Below are positions 1 to 10,519 of a DNA stretch of 64,000 nt, piece after piece. The stretch is from positions 1-64,000 of the forward strand of contig NZ_NMQV01000010.1 in the NCBI RefSeq assembly GCF_002234375.1. The letters run 5' to 3'. The notes beneath the pieces were generated by a model, which ran no database searches, was not told where the DNA came from, and saw nothing but the letters and a program-made list of their open reading frames with translations. Positions within the stretch are counted from its first letter, which is position 1, and every line of letters starts with the position of its first letter. Made by a program: the position numbers and the translations under genes. This DNA is from Pseudomonas fluvialis (GTDB lineage: Bacteria > Pseudomonadota > Gammaproteobacteria > Pseudomonadales > Pseudomonadaceae).

Positions 1-1343
1 AGAACGGTGATCACTACTGGGTCAGTGCCCATGTCACGCCGGTTTGCCGGCATGGCCAGGTGGTGGAATATCAATCGGTACGCCGTGCGGCCAGCGCCGA
101 GCAGGTGGCCCGTGCCGAGGCACTTTACGCACGCCTGCGCGACGGCCAGTCACCTGCTGCGCTACGCCGGCCACGCCTCTCGCTGGCCATGCGCCTGAGT
201 TTGCAAGCCGCACTGCTGAGCGGCAGCGCCAGCCTGCTCGGCCTGTTTTGCGGCGCACTCTCGGCGACTAGCGCGCTCCTGCTCGGTGCAGGCCTCAGCC
301 TCGGCCTGGGGCTGTTGTTGCATCTCGCCCTGCGCCCTTTGCAGGCGCTGTTACGTGAGGCTCGCGAAGTGGCCGACAACCCGCTCAGTCAGTACCTGTA
401 CTGCCAGCGTAATGACGAATTTGGCCAGCTCGGCTTTGCCCTGCTCAGCCTGCGGGCCGAGGCGGGCTCGGTGATCGGGCGAATCGCCGATGCCACCCGC
501 CAGTTACGTAACGAGGCCGGCGAACTGGCCGGCGCGGTGGAGTGCAGCTCACACGCAACCCTGCAACAACAAGGGGAAACCGAACAGGTAGCCAGCGCCA
601 TCAGCCAGTTGGCCGGCAGTGTGCAAGAAGTTGCTCGCCACGCCCAGCACAGCGCCTGTGCGGCCAGCGAGGCCGATGCGGAAGCCTGTGACGGGCTACA
701 GATGGTCGAACAGACCTGCCAGCTACTCGACAAGCTGGCCGAGGAAGTGCAGCAAAGTCACCAGGTCATCGAACAGCTGGCCGAGCATAGCCACACCATC
801 AATCAGGTGCTGGACGTAATCCAGGGTATCGCCGAGCAGACCAACCTGCTGGCGCTGAACGCCGCCATTGAAGCGGCGCGAGCCGGTGAGCAGGGTCGCG
901 GCTTTGCCGTCGTGGCGGATGAAGTGCGCGGCCTGGCCTCGCGCACCCAGCAATCCACCGCGCAAATCAACAGCATGATTAGCCAGCTACAGGAAGGTGC
1001 CAGCCAGGCCGTGCAGACGATGCAGCGTAGTCGTAGCCAGGCCGAAGCCGCCGTGCACCAGGCCCTGCAAACGGCCAATGCCCTGCAGGGCATCAACCAG
1101 CGGGTGACCCGCATCAGCGACATGAGCTTGCAAATCGCCGCTGCCGTGGAGCAGCAGAGCGCCGTCGGCGAGGATATTCAACGCAACCTGGGCGGTATTC
1201 GCCAGGCCAGCGAAAGCAGCGTGGTCGCCAGTAGCCAAAGCCGTCACAGTGCGCGCCAGCTGGCCGATCTGGCCAGTCGCCTGCAGCTGCTGGTCGAGCA
1301 GTTCCATGGTTCAGCCCAGGGCACACGCTTGCCGCCCACCTGA
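1..1343 (+). CDS. Aer-like methyl-accepting chemotaxis protein (5' truncated)
   Basis: The reading frame is open from the window edge (codons begin at base 3), so the N-terminus is missing. The first visible residues ([14 protein letters not shown]) look like the end of a PAS domain of the Aer energy-taxis type. Two hydrophobic segments follow (about bases 190-340), then a long coiled coil. The conserved signalling hairpin lies near bases 800-925 ([20 protein letters not shown]), where the CheA/CheW contact tip sits. The layout PAS, membrane hairpin, signalling domain without a periplasmic sensor suggests sensing of cytoplasmic redox or respiratory state. The GTG codons near base 60 are internal and not a start. 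The ligand cannot be read from this fragment. Confidence 0.85.
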   Translation, partial: NGDHYWVSAHVTPVCRHGQVVEYQSVRRAASAEQVARAEALYARLRDGQSPAALRRPRLSLAMRLSLQAALLSGSASLLGLFCGALSATSALLLGAGLSLGLGLLLHLALRPLQALLREAREVADNPLSQYLYCQRNDEFGQLGFALLSLRAEAGSVIGRIADATRQLRNEAGELAGAVECSSHATLQQQGETEQVASAISQLAGSVQEVARHAQHSACAASEADAEACDGLQMVEQTCQLLDKLAEEVQQSHQVIEQLAEHSHTINQVLDVIQGIAEQTNLLALNAAIEAARAGEQGRGFAVVADEVRGLASRTQQSTAQINSMISQLQEGASQAVQTMQRSRSQAEAAVHQALQTANALQGINQRVTRISDMSLQIAAAVEQQSAVGEDIQRNLGGIRQASESSVVASSQSRHSARQLADLASRLQLLVEQFHGSAQGTRLPPT

Positions 1344-1387
1344 CAAGTCGGTAAAACGCCAGCCATCGATGCCATCTGGGCCTGGCC

Positions 1388-2677
1388 ATGCTGGTTGCTC
1401 CCTTATCTCCCCGCCCGTCTCGGGCCACCTGGCTGTTGCTGGCTTCGCTGTACTGCGCCCAGGGTTTGCCCTCCGGCCTGGTCGCGCATGCCCTGCCCGC
1501 CCTGCTGCGCCAACAGGGCGTTGACCTGGCGCTGATCGGCCTGCTCAAGTTGCTCGCCCTGCCCTGGCTGCTCAAGGCACTGTGGGCGCCCTGGGTAGAT
1601 CGCTGGCGGCATCCCCGCCTCGGCCATGCGCGCGGCTGGATCCTTCCCCTGCAAGGTAGCGTGGTGCTCTGCCTGGCGCTGCTCGCCCTGCTCGATGGGC
1701 CGCGTCTGCTGAGTGAGCAGTTCAGCCTGCTGCTGGGCCTGCTGCTGTTGATCAACCTGGCTGCCGCCACCCAGGACATCGCCACTGACGGGCTTACCGT
1801 GCGCCTGCTCAGCGAGCGCTGGCGAGGCCTGGGCAACAGTGTGCAGGTCGGCGGCTACAAGATCGGTATGCTGCTGAGTGGCAGTGGCCTGTTGCTGCTA
1901 GTCGGGCAGATGGGCTGGAACCTTGCGCTGGCCAGCCTGGCCCTGTTGCTGGCCGCGCTAACCCTGCCGGTGTGGCACTGGCAGGAACGCCCCAACCCGG
2001 CACCCGAACAGGCCGCCAGCGGTCCTGCGCTGTTGTGCCAGCACTATCGCGGCTTGCTCAGGCAACCGGGCATGGGCGCCTGGCTGGCCCTGCTGATGAG
2101 CTTCAAGCTGGGCGACTCCCTGGCCTCCCCCATGATCAAACCCATGCTGGTCGACCTGGGCTGGGGCCTCGGTGCACTGGGGCAACTGACGCTGCTCAGT
2201 AGCCTGTGCGGCATCCTCGGTGCACTGGCCGGTGGCTGGCTATATGCCCGTCTGGGCGCCTGGCGGGCCCTGCTGCTGGGTGGCGTATTGCAAGCGCTGA
2301 CCTTGGCCAGTCTGGCCAGTCTGACGCAAGGTGCGGCGGATAGCCTGGTGTATAGCCTGGCACTGCTTGAGCAGGCCGCCGATGGCTTATCCAGCGTCGT
2401 GCTATTCGCCGCCATGATGCGCCAGTGCCGGAGCGCCCATGAGGGTGCGGACTTCACCCTGCAGGCCAGCCTGCAATTGCTGCTGGCCGGACTGGTCGGC
2501 GCCACGAGCGGCCTGCTGGCCAAGGCTATCGGCTACCCGGGGCTGTTCCTCACGGCCGGGCTGCTCGGTCTGCTGGCGCTGCTGTTGCTTTATCCGGCGC
2601 GCTTGCGACTCAGCGCGAACACGCCAGCCAGAGCGTCTGTTGACGCTGCACCGCACCACTCAACTCCAGTTCGGTAA
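1388..2677 (+). CDS. MFS transporter, AmpG / RhtX-FptX-like
   Basis: The 429-aa product is almost entirely hydrophobic, with about 12 predicted membrane helices. The N-terminus (SLYCAQGLPSGLVAHALPALLRQQGVDLALIGLL) and the loop with WAPWVDR and ATQDIATDGL follow the AmpG-like branch of the major facilitator family. That branch includes muropeptide permeases and siderophore importers of the RhtX/FptX group. The substrate cannot be assigned from sequence alone: no siderophore genes are adjacent, and no ampD or ampC is near. Its 3' end overlaps the convergent dprA gene by 68 bases, so the two transcripts are antisense at their ends. Confidence 0.75.
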   Translation: MLVAPLSPRPSRATWLLLASLYCAQGLPSGLVAHALPALLRQQGVDLALIGLLKLLALPWLLKALWAPWVDRWRHPRLGHARGWILPLQGSVVLCLALLALLDGPRLLSEQFSLLLGLLLLINLAAATQDIATDGLTVRLLSERWRGLGNSVQVGGYKIGMLLSGSGLLLLVGQMGWNLALASLALLLAALTLPVWHWQERPNPAPEQAASGPALLCQHYRGLLRQPGMGAWLALLMSFKLGDSLASPMIKPMLVDLGWGLGALGQLTLLSSLCGILGALAGGWLYARLGAWRALLLGGVLQALTLASLASLTQGAADSLVYSLALLEQAADGLSSVVLFAAMMRQCRSAHEGADFTLQASLQLLLAGLVGATSGLLAKAIGYPGLFLTAGLLGLLALLLLYPARLRLSANTPARASVDAAPHHSTPVR

Positions 2678-3707
2678 GCTGCGCCAATACCTCGGACAAA
2701 CTCTGCCCGCTGGCAGCTGCCAGGCTTTCACTGCTTTGTGGGGCGGCATGCAGCAAGGCCAGCAAGGGCGACTCGCTGATAGGCAGCTCAGGCAGGACCG
2801 CTGCGGCTGGTGGCTGATACTGCCAGTTGTGCAGGCTCTGCAGCAGATCATCGACACGTTCCACCAGTTGCGCCCCATCGCGAATCAACTGGTGGCAGCC
2901 CTTGGCACCCGGATGATGGATAGACCCGGGAATGGCCCAGACCTCCCGCCCCTGCTCGGCAGCCAGGCGTGCAGTAATCAGCGAGCCACTGGCCAGGCCC
3001 GCCTCGACCACCAGCACACCCAGCGACAGGCCGCTGATGATGCGGTTGCGCCGGGGGAAGTTACTGGCCTGCGGCGCACTGTCCAGTGGCAACTCGGAAA
3101 CCAGTGCGCCACCCTCGGCGGCGATACGCAGCGCCAGGGCCTTGTGGCGCGGCGGATAGATCTGGCAGAGACCCGTGCCCAGCACCGCGACGGTACGCCC
3201 ACCCACCTGCAAGGCTCCCTGGTGTGCCGCGCCATCGATACCCAGCGCCAGCCCGCTGGTAATGACAAAGCCGGCCGAAGCCAGACTACGGGCAAACGCC
3301 TCGGCCGTCTGCAGGCCAGGACGGCTGGCATTGCGACTGCCCACCAGAGCCAGCTGCGGACGCTCCAGCAAACCCGCATCCCCCTGCACAAAGAGCAGCG
3401 GCGGTGCATCGTCCAGCTCGGCGAGCAACGCCGGGTAGTTGTCATCATCGAACATCAGTAGCTGTTGACCGGGCTGTTCCAGCCAGACCAGCGCGGCGGC
3501 GGCCCGCTCGCGGACCTCGTCGCAACGCCGCGCCGCGGCACTGCTGGCCGGCAAGCCCAAGGCGCGCCAGGCCGACGCCGGCGCACTGAGCGCGGCACTG
3601 GCACTGTCGAAAGCGGAAAACAGTCGGCGGAAACGCTTGGGCCCGAGTTGCGGCAGGCAATGCAGGCGCAGACGCGCTTCCAGTTCGGCAGGCGAAAGGC
3701 AGGTCAT
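2610..3707 (-). CDS. dprA: DNA-processing protein DprA (Smf)
   Basis: DprA binds single-stranded DNA and loads RecA during natural transformation; it is also widely kept in non-competent bacteria. An N-terminal SAM-like helical region (residues about 5-65) precedes the Rossmann-like domain with LALVGSRNASRPG and SAGFVITSGLALGIDGAAHQGAL, typical of the family. The C-terminus (about 300-365) looks like the winged DprA tail. I start at 3707 (MTCLSPAELEAR) because AAGGA lies 8 bases upstream; the in-frame ATG three codons earlier overlaps that Shine-Dalgarno. It follows the LysM gene on the same strand, separated by a terminator, in the order known from Pseudomonas. Confidence 0.92.
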   Translation of the reverse strand: MTCLSPAELEARLRLHCLPQLGPKRFRRLFSAFDSASAALSAPASAWRALGLPASSAAARRCDEVRERAAAALVWLEQPGQQLLMFDDDNYPALLAELDDAPPLLFVQGDAGLLERPQLALVGSRNASRPGLQTAEAFARSLASAGFVITSGLALGIDGAAHQGALQVGGRTVAVLGTGLCQIYPPRHKALALRIAAEGGALVSELPLDSAPQASNFPRRNRIISGLSLGVLVVEAGLASGSLITARLAAEQGREVWAIPGSIHHPGAKGCHQLIRDGAQLVERVDDLLQSLHNWQYQPPAAAVLPELPISESPLLALLHAAPQSSESLAAASGQSLSEVLAQLTELELSGAVQRQQTLWLACSR

Positions 3708-3740
3708 GCGGATCATCCTTGATCGGCAGGCAGAATGAAA

Positions 3741-3760
3741 AACCCCGGCAGTGCCGGGGT
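3741..3760 (-). terminator. Rho-independent terminator after the LysM gene
   Basis: A GC-rich stem (ACCCCGGCA / TGCCGGGGT, one-base loop) is followed on the minus strand by TTTTTC. It lies between the end of the LysM gene and the start of dprA. Confidence 0.8.
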
Positions 3761-3767
3761 CGGTGGA

Positions 3768-4793
3768 TCAGGGGTTCTTGACCTTGTCGTTGACGCTGAG
3801 CTGTCGGTTGGCCATCAACACCAGGCCGTAGCTGAGCTTGTCATAGGTGCGGAACACCATGAGCAGGCCGGAGCGCTCGTCCGGGATCTTCACCCGGTCG
3901 CCAGCCACTACGTCACGCACGGTTTCCCCGGTCTTGTAGATGGCCAGTACGTGGCCCTCGGCCAGGCCGTCACGGGTGCCCTTGTTGATGGTCACCACAT
4001 CGAACTGGCCGATCTGGTTGACGCCGCGCGGCACATCGAGGATCACCCCGTCGATGGTTTCGCTCGGCTCGCTGGGCATGAAGGTGGAGTTGATCGGCCG
4101 CTCTTCGCTGACGAACAGGCGATCACCCAGGCGAACTTCCTGGGTAGTCCGGGTTAGCTGCAGGGTAGCGATATCACCTTCGACCTCTGCCAGGTCAGCA
4201 CCACCGATGTCATCGGCGTTGATGCCGAGGAACTCCTGGGTCACCGGGTCGGTATAGGTCTTGCCCTGGCGGAACAGACCGTAGGAAGGCTGCTGGTCAT
4301 CGAAAGAACCGCGGGCATAAATACGATCGCCAGCGCCACTGACCACCCGCTCCTGGTTGCCCGCTACCACGTAGGGGCGCTGCGCGAACTCTTCCGCGGT
4401 GTTGATGATGCGGTTGCTGAGCAGGAAGCTGTTGATCTTCTCCAGCGGGATCGCCGGGATAGCTTCAGCCAGCGGCGTGCTGCGCACCTGCGGCGACAGC
4501 TTGATGGTGCCGCGCGATTCGCCGCGGTTGAGCACCAGGCGCGGCTGGCCATCGATATACACCAGGCTGAGCACGTCACCCGGGTAGATCAGGTGGGGGT
4601 TCTTCACTTGCGGATTGGCATGCCAGATTTCCGGCCACTTCCAGGGCTGGCTGAGGAACTTGCCGGAGATGTCCCACAGGGTGTCACCACGGACCACGGT
4701 GTAACTCTGCGGATGGCCATCCTTGAGCTGGACTGCTGCCTGGGTCAGGCCGCTGGCGGCCAGCATCAGCAGGGCGAGTAGTGATTTCCTCAT
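3768..4793 (-). CDS. LysM peptidoglycan-binding exported protein
   Basis: Chosen start MRKSLLALLMLAASGLTQA is a clear signal peptide with an AQA-type cleavage site near residue 20. The longer frame upstream (to 4877) lacks a signal peptide at its beginning and is rejected. A LysM domain follows directly (about residues 30-85, with YTVVRGDTLWDISGKFL and NPHLIYPGDVL), so the mature protein should sit in the periplasm bound to peptidoglycan. The rest (about 240 residues) is a conserved region of unknown role. The gene is divergent from def, the arrangement found in P. aeruginosa near PA0019-PA0020. Confidence 0.85.
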   Translation of the reverse strand: MRKSLLALLMLAASGLTQAAVQLKDGHPQSYTVVRGDTLWDISGKFLSQPWKWPEIWHANPQVKNPHLIYPGDVLSLVYIDGQPRLVLNRGESRGTIKLSPQVRSTPLAEAIPAIPLEKINSFLLSNRIINTAEEFAQRPYVVAGNQERVVSGAGDRIYARGSFDDQQPSYGLFRQGKTYTDPVTQEFLGINADDIGGADLAEVEGDIATLQLTRTTQEVRLGDRLFVSEERPINSTFMPSEPSETIDGVILDVPRGVNQIGQFDVVTINKGTRDGLAEGHVLAIYKTGETVRDVVAGDRVKIPDERSGLLMVFRTYDKLSYGLVLMANRQLSVNDKVKNP

Positions 4794-4925
4794 GCGGTGA
4801 ATCCCTTTATTATGTGGCGGACGCCTGAAAGCCGCAGAACTCGCGGCCTGAAGCCGTTTTTCAATGCTGCTCATCATCTTAGCAGCGGATTTTGACTTTA
4901 TTCCACAAGTGCATCACAAACGTAT

Positions 4926-5432
4926 ATGGCGATTCTGAACATACTCGAATTCCCCGATCCCCGCCTGCGCACCATCGCCCAGCCGGTGGACGTGGTCGAT
5001 GATGCCCTGCGTCAGCTGATCGACGACATGTTTGAAACCATGTACGCCGCGCCCGGTATCGGCCTGGCCGCGACCCAGGTCGACGTACACAAGCGCCTGG
5101 TGGTCATGGATCTTTCGGAAGACAAGTCCACACCGCTGGTGTTCATCAACCCGGAGTTCGAAGCGCTGACCGAGCAGATGGACCAGTATCAGGAAGGCTG
5201 CTTGTCGGTACCCGGCTTCTACGAGAACGTCGACCGTCCGCAAAAGGTCCGTATCAAAGCCCTGGATCGTGACGGCAAACCCTTTGAAATGATCGCCGAC
5301 GGCCTGCTCGCGGTGTGCATCCAGCACGAATGCGACCACCTCAACGGCAAGCTGTTCGTCGACTACCTGTCGCAACTCAAGCGCGATCGCATCAAGAAGA
5401 AGCTGGAAAAACAGCATCGCCAGCGCGCCTGA
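4926..5432 (+). CDS. def: Peptide deformylase
   Basis: Removes the formyl group from the N-terminal methionine of new proteins; a cytosolic metal hydrolase. All three signature motifs are present: GIGLAATQ (about residues 45-52), EGCLSVPG (about 90-97, metal-binding Cys) and HECDH (about 133-137, two metal-binding His and the catalytic Glu). The 168-aa length is normal. It is the first gene of the block def, fmt, rsmB, trkA; a terminator hairpin separates it from fmt, so fmt may have its own promoter. Confidence 0.97.
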   Translation: MAILNILEFPDPRLRTIAQPVDVVDDALRQLIDDMFETMYAAPGIGLAATQVDVHKRLVVMDLSEDKSTPLVFINPEFEALTEQMDQYQEGCLSVPGFYENVDRPQKVRIKALDRDGKPFEMIADGLLAVCIQHECDHLNGKLFVDYLSQLKRDRIKKKLEKQHRQRA

Positions 5433-5444
5433 CCGCGACATGCC

Positions 5445-5476
5445 AAAGGCTTGCCACAGCAAGCCTTTTTTATTTT
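5445..5476 (+). terminator. Terminator between def and fmt
   Basis: A ten-base-pair stem (AAAGGCTTGC / GCAAGCCTTT) with a CACA loop is followed by a T-rich run. It lies about 12 bases after the def stop codon. Confidence 0.8.
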
Positions 5477-5494
5477 TACCGGACCCCGATAGCC

Positions 5495-6427
5495 ATGCGT
5501 ATTGTCTTTGCCGGCACCCCGGAATTTGCCGCCCAGCACCTCGCCGCCCTGCTCGCCGCCGGCCTGCCGGTCGTCGCCGTGTACACCCAGCCGGACCGAC
5601 CCGCCGGGCGCGGTCACAAACTCATGCCCAGCGCCGTCAAACAATTGGCCTTGCAGCACGGCATCGCCGTGTACCAGCCGCAGAGCCTGCGCGATCCGCA
5701 GGCACAGGCCGAACTGGCCGCGCTCAAAGCGGATCTGCTGGTGGTGGTCGCCTACGGCCTGATCCTGCCGCAGGCCGTACTGGACATTCCGCGCCTGGGC
5801 TGCATCAACAGCCATGCCTCGCTGCTGCCGCGCTGGCGGGGTGCTGCGCCGATCCAGCGCGCCATCGAGGCCGGTGATCAGCAAAGCGGCGTGACCGTCA
5901 TGCGCATGGAAGCCGGGCTGGACACCGGCCCTATGTTGCTCAAGGTCAGCACACCGATCAGCGCCACAGACACCGGCGGCAGCCTGCATGATCGCCTGGC
6001 TGAACTGGGCTCGGCGGCCGTCGTCGAGGCGGTCAGCCAGCTGGCGGCTGGGCCACTGCCCGGCGAGGCACAGGACGACAGCCTGGCCACCTACGCACAC
6101 AAACTGAACAAGGACGAGGCGCGCCTCGACTGGAGCCGTCCCGCCGTCGAGCTGGAACGCCTGATCCGCGCCTTCAACCCCTGGCCACTGTGCCACAGCA
6201 GCCTCAACGGCGAGCCGCTGAAAGTCCACGCCGCACAGCTGGGCGATGGCCATGGCCAGCCCGGCAGCATCCTCGCTGCCGACAAGAGCGGCCTCTCTGT
6301 CGCCTGCGGCACAGGCGCATTGCGCCTGACCCGCCTGCAGCTACCCGGTGGCAAGCCACTGAACTTCACCGACCTGTACAACAGTCGCCGCGAGCTGTTC
6401 GCCATCGGCCAGGTGCTGGGCGCATGA
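5495..6427 (+). CDS. fmt: Methionyl-tRNA formyltransferase
   Basis: Transfers a formyl group from 10-formyl-tetrahydrofolate to initiator Met-tRNA. The start [16 protein letters not shown] matches the family N-terminus; an upstream extension of the frame runs into def and is rejected. The folate-binding signature [16 protein letters not shown] lies at about residues 109-124, and the C-terminal OB-like tRNA-binding domain covers about 205-310. Its stop overlaps the rsmB start by four bases (ATGA), implying translational coupling. Def and Fmt act at opposite ends of the formylation cycle. Confidence 0.97.
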   Translation: MRIVFAGTPEFAAQHLAALLAAGLPVVAVYTQPDRPAGRGHKLMPSAVKQLALQHGIAVYQPQSLRDPQAQAELAALKADLLVVVAYGLILPQAVLDIPRLGCINSHASLLPRWRGAAPIQRAIEAGDQQSGVTVMRMEAGLDTGPMLLKVSTPISATDTGGSLHDRLAELGSAAVVEAVSQLAAGPLPGEAQDDSLATYAHKLNKDEARLDWSRPAVELERLIRAFNPWPLCHSSLNGEPLKVHAAQLGDGHGQPGSILAADKSGLSVACGTGALRLTRLQLPGGKPLNFTDLYNSRRELFAIGQVLGA

Positions 6428-7737
6428 ACCCGCGTCTGGCGGCTGCCCGCGCCCTGGCCACGGTTCTGCAGGGCAAAGCCTCGCTGGCTAGCAGCCTACC
6501 GCCGCTGTTGGACAAGGTCGAGCCGCGCGATCGGGGCCTGGCCCAGGAGCTGGCTTTCGGCACCGCCCGCTGGCAACCGCGCCTGCAGCTGCTCGCCGAA
6601 AAACTGCTGCAAAAGCCCTTCAAGGCCGCCGACCGCGACGTCGAAGCACTGCTACTGGTCGGTCTGTATCAGCTGCTGCATACCCGTATCCCCGCGCATG
6701 CCGCCATCGGTGAGACGGTGGCCTGTGTCGACAAGCTGAAGAAATCCTCGCTCAAGGGGCTGCTCAATGGCGTGCTGCGCAATGCCCAGCGCGACCATGA
6801 GGTGCTGTTCGCCGAGCTGGACCGCGACCCGGTATTGCACACTGCACATCCGCGCTGGCTGCAGAAACGCCTGAAGGCCGACTGGCCGGAACACTGGCAG
6901 GCCATCTGCGCGGCCAATAACCAGCATCCGCCGCTGATCCTGCGCGTCAATCGTCGCCAAGCCCGCCGCGAGGCCTACCTCGCCGAACTACATAACGCCG
7001 GCATCGAGGCCGCGCCCTGTATCTTCAGCCGCGACGCTATCCGTCTGCTGCAGCCCTGCGACGTGAAGACCCTGCCGGGCTTCATGAACGGTCGGGTCAG
7101 CGTGCAGGACGAAGCCGCCCAGCTGGCCGCCGACCTGCTCGACCTGGCCCCGGGCCAGCGCGTGCTGGACGCCTGCGCCGCACCCGGCGGCAAGACCTGC
7201 CACCTGCTCGAAACCGAGCCCGGCCTACAGGAAGTCATCGCCCTGGACCTGGAGCCCAGTCGCCTGGCCCGCGTCGAGGAGAACCTCGCTCGCCTGCAGC
7301 TGCAGGCCACCCTGGTCGCCGCCGATGGCCGCGACGTGGCCGCCTGGTGGGACGGCAAGCCGTTCCAGCGCATCCTGCTCGACGCCCCCTGCTCAGCCAC
7401 CGGGGTGATCCGCCGCCATCCGGATATCAAGCTGACCCGCCAGGCCGAGGATATTGCTGCGCTGGCCACCCTGCAGGGCGAACTGCTGGATGCCCTGTGG
7501 CCGACCCTGGAGGTCGGCGGCGTGCTGCTGTATGCCACCTGCTCAGTGCTGCCTCAGGAGAACCGCGACAACATCGCCGCCTTCCTGCAACGCACGCCCG
7601 GCGCGCGCGAGCTGGATATCACCGGTAGCTTCGGCCTCAAGCAGGCCCATGGCCGCCAGTTGCTGCCGCAGGCTGATGGCCACGACGGTTTCTACTATGC
7701 CAAGCTGATCAAGATTGCCGCGTCGCCTCGCGGTTAA
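6424..7737 (+). CDS. rsmB: 16S rRNA (cytosine-967-C5)-methyltransferase RsmB
   Basis: Methylates C967 of 16S rRNA with S-adenosylmethionine. The N-terminal NusB-like RNA-binding region covers about residues 1-140. The methyltransferase domain shows the SAM-binding motif [10 protein letters not shown] (about 255-264), the first catalytic-Cys motif [17 protein letters not shown] (about 320-336) and the second, [11 protein letters not shown]. Start chosen at the ATG overlapping the fmt stop. 437 aa is the usual size. Confidence 0.96.
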   Translation: MNPRLAAARALATVLQGKASLASSLPPLLDKVEPRDRGLAQELAFGTARWQPRLQLLAEKLLQKPFKAADRDVEALLLVGLYQLLHTRIPAHAAIGETVACVDKLKKSSLKGLLNGVLRNAQRDHEVLFAELDRDPVLHTAHPRWLQKRLKADWPEHWQAICAANNQHPPLILRVNRRQARREAYLAELHNAGIEAAPCIFSRDAIRLLQPCDVKTLPGFMNGRVSVQDEAAQLAADLLDLAPGQRVLDACAAPGGKTCHLLETEPGLQEVIALDLEPSRLARVEENLARLQLQATLVAADGRDVAAWWDGKPFQRILLDAPCSATGVIRRHPDIKLTRQAEDIAALATLQGELLDALWPTLEVGGVLLYATCSVLPQENRDNIAAFLQRTPGARELDITGSFGLKQAHGRQLLPQADGHDGFYYAKLIKIAASPRG

Positions 7738-7746
7738 GGAGCGCTT

Positions 7747-9120
7747 GTGAAGATCATCATCCTCGGTGCCGGCCAGGTCGGCGGCACGCTCGCCGAACAC
7801 CTGTCCGGGGAAGCCAACGACATCACCGTGGTCGATACCGATGCCGAGCGCCTGCGCGACCTGGGCGACCGCCTGGATATCCGCACCATTGTCGGTCGCG
7901 GCTCCTTCCCCACCGTGCTGCGCCAGGCCGGTGCCGACGATGCCGACATGCTGGTAGCGGTCACCAACAGCGACGAGATCAACATGGTCGCCTGCCAGGT
8001 GGCCTATACCCTGTTCCACACCCCGACCAAAATCGCCCGGGTGCGCGAAGCCGCCTACCTGACGCGCAGCGGCCTGTTCGACAACGAGGCGATCCCGGTG
8101 GACGTACTGATCAGCCCGGAACAGGTGGTGACCAACTACATCAAGCGCCTGATCGAATACCCCGGCGCCCTGCAGGTTATCGACTTCGCCGAGGGCAAGG
8201 CGCAGTTGGTGGCGGTGCGCGCCTACTACGGCGGCCCGCTGGTCGGCCAGCAATTGCGCCAGCTGCGTGAGCACATGCCCAACGTGGATACCCGCGTGGC
8301 GGCGATCTTCCGCCGCAACCGGCCGATCATGCCGCAGGGCGATACGGTGATCGAAGCCGATGACGAGGTGTTCTTCATTGCCGCCAAGGCGCACATCCGC
8401 GCGGTGATGAGCGAGATGCGCCGCCTCGAAGACAGCTACAAACGCGTGGTCATCGCCGGCGGCGGGCATATTGGCGAGCGCCTGGCGGAAGCCATCGAAA
8501 GCCGCTACCAGGTGAAGATCATCGAGATGAATCCGGCGCGCTGCCGTTACCTGTCGGACACCCTGGACAGCACCATCGTCCTGCAGGGCAGCGCCTCGGA
8601 CCGCGATCTGCTGGTCGAGGAAAATATTGCCGAAGCCGACATTTTCCTCGCTCTGACCAACGACGACGAGGCCAACATCATGTCCTCGCTGCTGGCCAAG
8701 CGCCTTGGCGCACGCAAGGTGATGAGCATCATCAACAACCCGGCCTATGTCGACCTGGTGCAGGGCGGTGAGATCGATATCGCCATCAGCCCGCAGCTGG
8801 CCACCATCGGCACCCTGCTGACCCACGTGCGCCGCGGCGACATCGTCAGCGTGCACTCACTGCGCCGTGGCGCGGCGGAAGCCATCGAGGCCATTGCCCA
8901 CGGCGACGCCAAGTCCAGCCGGGTAGTCGGCCGGATGATCGAGGACATTGCCCTGCCTCCCGGCACCACCATCGGCGCGATCATCCGTGACGAGGAAGTG
9001 CTGATCGCCCACGACGATACGGTGATCGAGTCAGGCGATCATGTGATTCTCTTTCTGGTGGACAAGAAGTACATCCGCGATGCCGAGCGGCTGTTCCAGG
9101 TCGGCCTGACCTTCTTCTGA
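7747..9120 (+). CDS. trkA: Trk potassium uptake regulator TrkA
   Basis: Cytoplasmic NAD(H)-binding subunit that gates TrkH/TrkG potassium channels. Two tandem RCK modules are visible: a Rossmann motif at the extreme N-terminus ([16 protein letters not shown]) and a second at about residue 235 ([16 protein letters not shown]), each followed by a TrkA-C region. The GTG start at 7747 places the first Rossmann strand at the N-terminus, as in known TrkA. The gene lies nine bases after rsmB and is probably cotranscribed with it. No trkH is in view. Confidence 0.95.
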   Translation: MKIIILGAGQVGGTLAEHLSGEANDITVVDTDAERLRDLGDRLDIRTIVGRGSFPTVLRQAGADDADMLVAVTNSDEINMVACQVAYTLFHTPTKIARVREAAYLTRSGLFDNEAIPVDVLISPEQVVTNYIKRLIEYPGALQVIDFAEGKAQLVAVRAYYGGPLVGQQLRQLREHMPNVDTRVAAIFRRNRPIMPQGDTVIEADDEVFFIAAKAHIRAVMSEMRRLEDSYKRVVIAGGGHIGERLAEAIESRYQVKIIEMNPARCRYLSDTLDSTIVLQGSASDRDLLVEENIAEADIFLALTNDDEANIMSSLLAKRLGARKVMSIINNPAYVDLVQGGEIDIAISPQLATIGTLLTHVRRGDIVSVHSLRRGAAEAIEAIAHGDAKSSRVVGRMIEDIALPPGTTIGAIIRDEEVLIAHDDTVIESGDHVILFLVDKKYIRDAERLFQVGLTFF

Positions 9121-9183
9121 GGCAGGCCTGCGGCGGCGTGTTGCATGGCCGGGGCTGCTCTGGCACCCGGCACACCCGGCGGG

Positions 9184-9447
9184 TTATTCGCTCACAAAGC
9201 GCAGGCCGACGCCCAGCGGCTCGACACGCACCACTTCCATGAGCAGGATCGGCGCTTCCATCGGCAGCCCCTGCACCTGGCCACGCACCTGATCGCCCAC
9301 GGCGAGCAGGCCGCTCTGTTCGAGCAGCACATAGACACCGCTGTCGGAGATATCGCGGGTCATCACCATCAGCTCACCATGCTGCGGGTGTTCGATGCGC
9401 AAACGTACCTTGAGCGGGGTACGTACGGTCTTACGCTGGTTATCCAT
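9184..9447 (-). CDS. PilZ-domain protein
   Basis: An 87-aa single-domain protein beginning MDNQRKTVRTPLKVRLRIEH. The RxxxR-like N-terminus and the DISDSGVYV segment (a DxSxxG motif) are the c-di-GMP-binding elements of PilZ domains. It is a likely small c-di-GMP receptor. It sits between trkA (convergent) and the acyltransferase gene, the same neighbourhood as PA0012 in P. aeruginosa. The partner it acts on is not evident. Confidence 0.85.
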   Translation of the reverse strand: MDNQRKTVRTPLKVRLRIEHPQHGELMVMTRDISDSGVYVLLEQSGLLAVGDQVRGQVQGLPMEAPILLMEVVRVEPLGVGLRFVSE

Positions 9448-9510
9448 GCCAGGCCTTTTATTCTGTGACAGGAGGCTGGGGCTGACAGTACCCGAGGCGG
9501 CAAGCGGCCA

Positions 9511-10398
9511 TCAATACAATTTCGCGGCACCCGGCGGGCGCTTCTTGAAACGCTTCATGCTCCACATGTACTGACTGGGGCAGGCACGTACCTGGCGTTC
9601 GATACCCTGGTTGAGCGCTGCCACCGCCGCCTCGACATCCTCGCCATACAGTGCCTCTGGCGCCGCCTCGATCACTACCCGGTAACCCTTGCCGTCATCC
9701 AGGCGCAACGCATGAATGAATAGCGCCGTAGCCTTGTGCCCCTGCACCAGGGAGGGTACGAATTTGCTGGTCAGCGTTGGCACGCCAAAAAACGGTACGA
9801 ACACCCCACTGGACAGGCTGGGTTCGGGGTCGGCGGCAATACCGGCCACCCCCCCCTTGCGCAGGGTCTTGATCAGATTGAGGATGCCTTCCTTGGTCGA
9901 GGGTGCCAGCTGGTTACCCAGTTGCGTACGCTGGCGCACCAGCAGTTCATCCACCGCACGCAGCTTGGGCGGACGGTAGAGAATGATTGGCTGGCACAGC
10001 GAACAGACGTATTGCAGCAGCAGTTCCCAGTTCCCCAGGTGGCTGCTCACCAGAACCACGCCCTTGCCCTCGGCCAGCGCCTGCTGGAGCAGTTCGCCTC
10101 CCTCGACCTGGCGAATCTGCTGCAGCGACTTGGCCGCCGGCCAGATCCACGCACAGGCGCTCTCCGTCAGGGTCCGGCCGATGTCACGCAGACTCTGTGC
10201 CGCCAGGCGTTCACGAGCCGCTTCGTCCAACTCGGTGAAACACTGCGCCAGGTTGATGCGTACCACCTCGCGGGAGCGATTGGGCAGCTTCCACATCAGC
10301 CAGCCAATCAAGCTGCCCACCGCCTGGGCAGCACGCCACGGCAACAGCGCAAACAAACGCAGGAAGGCCACTACCAAGGCGCCTTTGATTCTTTCCAC
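9511..10398 (-). CDS. Lipid A biosynthesis acyltransferase (LpxL/HtrB family)
   Basis: Inner-membrane acyltransferase predicted to add a secondary acyl chain to lipid A. An N-terminal membrane segment (LVVAFLRLFALLPWRAAQAVGSLIGW) is followed by the catalytic HX4E-type motif (SSHLGNWELL, about residues 130-140). The GTG start at 10398 (VERIKGALVV) is preferred because GAGGAG lies about nine bases upstream; the longer frame to 10521 would overlap the divergent gene's control region. Its place next to PilZ and trkA matches PA0011, annotated as a lauroyltransferase. Which acyl group it transfers cannot be told. Confidence 0.88.
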   Translation of the reverse strand: MERIKGALVVAFLRLFALLPWRAAQAVGSLIGWLMWKLPNRSREVVRINLAQCFTELDEAARERLAAQSLRDIGRTLTESACAWIWPAAKSLQQIRQVEGGELLQQALAEGKGVVLVSSHLGNWELLLQYVCSLCQPIILYRPPKLRAVDELLVRQRTQLGNQLAPSTKEGILNLIKTLRKGGVAGIAADPEPSLSSGVFVPFFGVPTLTSKFVPSLVQGHKATALFIHALRLDDGKGYRVVIEAAPEALYGEDVEAAVAALNQGIERQVRACPSQYMWSMKRFKKRPPGAAKLY

Positions 10399-10519
10399 GG
10401 CACACTCCTCACTCGGTGCAGGCCCGCATTGTAGCCGCAAGGTACGCCTGGCCGGGACAAATAGCCCACGAATGGTTAAGGTTTGCCCCTGTGCCATGCC
10501 CGCACCACGAGGCCTTGCC